Shown in pieces: positions 61,822 to 64,000 of a stretch of 64,000 bases of DNA. A program made the position numbers and the translations under genes. The notes beneath the pieces are model-generated. The model was not told the origin of the DNA. It did no database searches and saw nothing but the letters and a program-made list of their open reading frames with translations. The DNA lies in contig JAHCKM010000002.1 in assembly GCA_026125795.1 (NCBI GenBank), positions 62,001-126,000 of the forward strand, given 5' to 3'. This stretch comes from Burkholderiaceae bacterium. GTDB lineage: Bacteria > Pseudomonadota > Gammaproteobacteria > Burkholderiales > Burkholderiaceae_C. The first letter of the stretch is position 1, and each line of letters opens with the position of its first letter.

Positions 61822-63255
61822 TCAGTTCGCTTTGGCTTCCGCCTTGCGCTCGACCATGCTCTTGCTCACGGCAACCGGCTTGCCCTTGAGCTGGTTCAGC
61901 GCCTGGATCAGCTGGAAATCTTCCGGCGATCCGAACTCCGGCAGCGGCTTGATCGGCTCGCGCGACTTGGCCTGCTGCTCCTCGAGACGCTTGCGCGCTT
62001 CCTCGCGCGCCTTCTCGCGTGCCTCGTCTTTCTTCTCGTCGGGGCTGCCGAGGTGCTTCTCGAGGTCAGCTTCGCGCAGGCGCAGCGCGGCGAACACGTT
62101 GCCGTCGGCGGTTTCGTCGAGCCACACGTCGGGCACGATGCCCTTGGCCTGGATCGAGCGGCCGCTGGGCGTGTAGTAGCGCGCGGTGGTGATCTTGAGC
62201 GCCGTTTCGCCGGCCAGCGGGCGCACGGTCTGCACCGAGCCCTTGCCGAAGGTCTGCGCGCCCATCACGATGGCGCGCTTGTGGTCCTGCAGCGCGCCGG
62301 CCACGATCTCGCTCGCCGAGGCCGAGCCTTCGTTGACCAGCACCACCAGCGGCACCGATTTCACGGCGGCCGGCAGGCGCTTCAGCGGGTCGGCCCCGCC
62401 GCGGCGGATGTAGTACTCCGGCGCGGCCTTGAAGCTGGCCTTGGATTCGGCGATCTGGCCGTTGGTCGACACCACCGTCACGTCCGCCGGCAAGAACGCG
62501 GCCGACAGCGCCACCGCGCCCTCGAGCAGTCCGCCCGGATCGTTACGCAGGTCCAGCACCAGGCCCTTGAGGTTGGCATCCTGCTTGTACAGATCGTCGA
62601 GCTTCTTCACGAAGTCGTCGACCGTGCGGTCCTGGAACTGGCTCACGCGGACCCAGGCGTAACCGGGCTCGACGACCTTGGCGCGCACGCTCACCACGCG
62701 GATCTCCTCGCGCGTGATGGTCACCGGGAAGCTGCGGTTCTCGGCCTTGCGGAACACGGTGAGCACGACCTTGGTCTGCGGCTCGCCGCGCATGCGCTTG
62801 ACGGCCTGGTCCATCGACAGGCCCTTGACCGCGGTGTCGTCGATGCGCGTGATCAGGTCGCCGGCCTTGATGCCGGCGCGGAAGGCGGGCGAGCCCTCGA
62901 TCGGCGAAACCACCTTCACCAGGCCGTCTTCCATGCCGATCTCGATGCCCACGCCGACAAAACGGCCGGTCGTGCCTTCGCGAAATTCCTTGAAGCTCTT
63001 CTTGTCGAAGTACTGCGAGTGCGGGTCGAGGCCGGCCACCATGCCCGAGATGGCGTCGGTGATCAGCTTCTTCTCGTCGACCGCCTCGACATAGTCGCTC
63101 TTGACCATGCCGAACACGGCGGCCAGTTGCTGAAGCTCATCGAGCGGCAGCGGAGCGAGCGTGTTGCGCGCAAATGCCGTCAGTTGCATCGTGGTGAGCG
63201 CACCTGCAACCGCGCCCAGCGCGATGAACCCAGCGACTTTCAGTTTGCCACCCAT
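61822..63255 (-). CDS. ctpA: C-terminal processing peptidase CtpA (S41 family)
   Basis: A 477-residue protein from the ATG at 63255. N-terminal membrane anchor or signal (about residues 8-24), PDZ domain about 95-185 (GVGIEIGMEDGLVKVVSPIE; AGIKAGDLITRID), S41 core with DLRNDPGGLL (about 235-244) and the catalytic dyad S313 (GSASASE) and K338 (QTFGKGS), 25 residues apart as in known enzymes. The C-terminal 80 residues are charged and coiled-coil-like (EKKDEAREKAREEARKRLEE). It trims periplasmic proteins. A likely -10 TATACT lies on the minus strand at 63311-63306. Confidence 0.95.
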   Translation of the reverse strand: MGGKLKVAGFIALGAVAGALTTMQLTAFARNTLAPLPLDELQQLAAVFGMVKSDYVEAVDEKKLITDAISGMVAGLDPHSQYFDKKSFKEFREGTTGRFVGVGIEIGMEDGLVKVVSPIEGSPAFRAGIKAGDLITRIDDTAVKGLSMDQAVKRMRGEPQTKVVLTVFRKAENRSFPVTITREEIRVVSVRAKVVEPGYAWVRVSQFQDRTVDDFVKKLDDLYKQDANLKGLVLDLRNDPGGLLEGAVALSAAFLPADVTVVSTNGQIAESKASFKAAPEYYIRRGGADPLKRLPAAVKSVPLVVLVNEGSASASEIVAGALQDHKRAIVMGAQTFGKGSVQTVRPLAGETALKITTARYYTPSGRSIQAKGIVPDVWLDETADGNVFAALRLREADLEKHLGSPDEKKDEAREKAREEARKRLEEQQAKSREPIKPLPEFGSPEDFQLIQALNQLKGKPVAVSKSMVERKAEAKAN

Positions 63256-63305
63256 CGTCGTCCTGCCTGGCCTCGAGGGGCCTGATGTGATGTGGAGTCC
63301 GGCCC

Positions 63306-63311
63306 AGTATA
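63306..63311 (-). promoter_or_regulatory. Candidate -10 element of ctpA
   Basis: Minus-strand TATACT about 50 bases upstream of the ctpA start, in a local CCC-TATACT-GGG context. No good -35 was found, so this is weak. Confidence 0.35.
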
Positions 63312-63396
63312 GGGCCAGGGTCGAATTTTGAGGGCCGGCCGGGGCGGAAGTTGCACCCCGGGGTCGCGGGCCGAGACTTCCCCAACGCACATGGCG

Positions 63397-64000
63397 TTAC
63401 GGGGCCGCCCTTTCGAAGGTCACTACGTGATCCAGTGCCGGTCGGATGCCGATCCATTCGCCCACCTGGTGGTCGTGGTGCGACGGCACGTGCGAGCGCA
63501 CCTGCTCGCCGGTGGCCAGGCGCAGCGTGTAAAGAAACTCCGAGCCGCGGAACGACTTGTGTTCGATGCGCGCCTTCACCGGCGACGCGTCGTCGTGCAC
63601 GATGTCGTCGGCGCGCAGCAGCAGGTCACACTCGCCCCCGGGGTAGGCGTCGGGCAGCGGGCATTCGGCCATGTCGCTCATGCGTCCGAACGGGGTCGTG
63701 ACCACCGGACCCGACGGTGACGGCTCGATGCGCGCCGGCGTGAACACTCCGTGGCCGATGAAGCCGGCGACGAACCGGGTCGCCGGCCGGTGGTACAGGG
63801 TGTAGGCGTCGTCCCATTGCTCCAGGCGGCCGGCATGCATCACGCCGATGCGGTCGCCGAGGGCAAACGCCTCCTGCTGGTCGTGCGTGACGAACAGCGC
63901 GGTGATTCCGGTGGTCTTGAGGATCGCGCGCACGTCCTGCGCCAGCCGCTCGCGCAGGTCGACGTCGAGGCTGGAAAACGGCTCGTCGAGCAGCAGCAAC
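63397..64000 (-). CDS. ABC transporter ATP-binding protein, ferric iron/FbpC-like (partial, 5' end outside window)
   Basis: Only the C-terminal 201 codons are inside the window; the frame enters from base 64000. Visible parts: Walker B LLLDEPFSSLDVDLRERL, H-loop FVTHDQQEAFALGDRIGVMH and GRLEQWDDAYTLYHRPATRF, followed by a TOBE domain with LLLRADDI and VKARIEHKSFRGSEF. The DQQEA/ALxDRIxVM wording and TOBE layout are those of CUT1/FbpC-type ATPases (iron, spermidine, sulfate or sugar). The ligand cannot be decided from this fragment. It is separated from ctpA by 141 bases, which carry the ctpA promoter region. Confidence 0.9.
   Translation of the reverse strand, partial: LLLLDEPFSSLDVDLRERLAQDVRAILKTTGITALFVTHDQQEAFALGDRIGVMHAGRLEQWDDAYTLYHRPATRFVAGFIGHGVFTPARIEPSPSGPVVTTPFGRMSDMAECPLPDAYPGGECDLLLRADDIVHDDASPVKARIEHKSFRGSEFLYTLRLATGEQVRSHVPSHHDHQVGEWIGIRPALDHVVTFERAAP

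Overview
The window is very GC-rich, gene-dense bacterial DNA. Its content points to a betaproteobacterium of the Burkholderiales, probably the Rubrivivax/Methylibium/Leptothrix-like group: a TctA/TctB/TctC tripartite tricarboxylate importer with a Bug-type binding protein, many solute-binding-protein importers, TrkA/TrkH, CtpA next to a MoeB-type gene, and short 'CCCCC-GGGGG' intergenic hairpin repeats of the kind I associate with that order. No rRNA, tRNA, CRISPR array, transposase or phage gene is visible. The organism is inferred; no search was possible.

Left part (1-19.4 kb): catabolic genes for an unidentified small polyol, sugar or acid. A divergent pair of operons starts at 3.69-3.85 kb. 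Leftward are a phytanoyl-CoA-type Fe(II)/2-oxoglutarate dioxygenase, a Gfo/Idh/MocA dehydrogenase, a DUF993 protein and a sugar-phosphate isomerase-like protein cut by the window edge. Rightward are a core MetE-like zinc methyltransferase, an NAD-binding epimerase-like protein and a two-domain GNAT protein. Next (6.8-13.9 kb) comes an import and catabolic operon with a dihydrodipicolinate-synthase-family aldolase, an enolase-superfamily enzyme, two permeases, one ATPase and two binding proteins. After a hemerythrin gene lies tetR-tctC-tctB-tctA-isomerase. One operator motif sits at the same place, just after the -10 box, at four promoters (tetR, tctC, the dioxygenase gene and the metE-like gene). 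This suggests that the TetR repressor controls both the importer and the distant divergent catabolic operons.

Middle (19.5-46.5 kb): a LOG-family gene; a fructose-type ABC importer (frcBCA) with a divergent PfkB kinase and a ROK repressor; an Ig-repeat lipoprotein; a cobalt-type nitrile hydratase locus (CbiM-like permease, alpha, beta, accessory protein, MFS transporter); and a long rightward nitrogen-scavenging locus (32.6-46.5 kb). The last holds a BMP-family importer, formamidase, biuret-hydrolase-like enzyme, a second ABC importer, a second isochorismatase-fold amidase, allophanate hydrolase, an AtzH/HpxZ-like protein and a GntR regulator, many with overlapping start and stop codons. Two 535-bp non-coding direct repeats (35758-36292 and 39848-40382) lie inside this locus. 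They carry hairpins with compensatory base changes and are the most unusual non-coding feature of the window.

Right part (46.5-64 kb): a PfkB sugar kinase coupled to trkA-trkH; a divergent locus with a WD40-caspase protein plus Ig-repeat lipoprotein on one side and a transmembrane Ser/Thr kinase (DUF4384 C-terminus) with a convergent OmpA-family protein on the other; then moeB-like, a DUF1631-like gene, ctpA and a truncated FbpC-type ABC ATPase.
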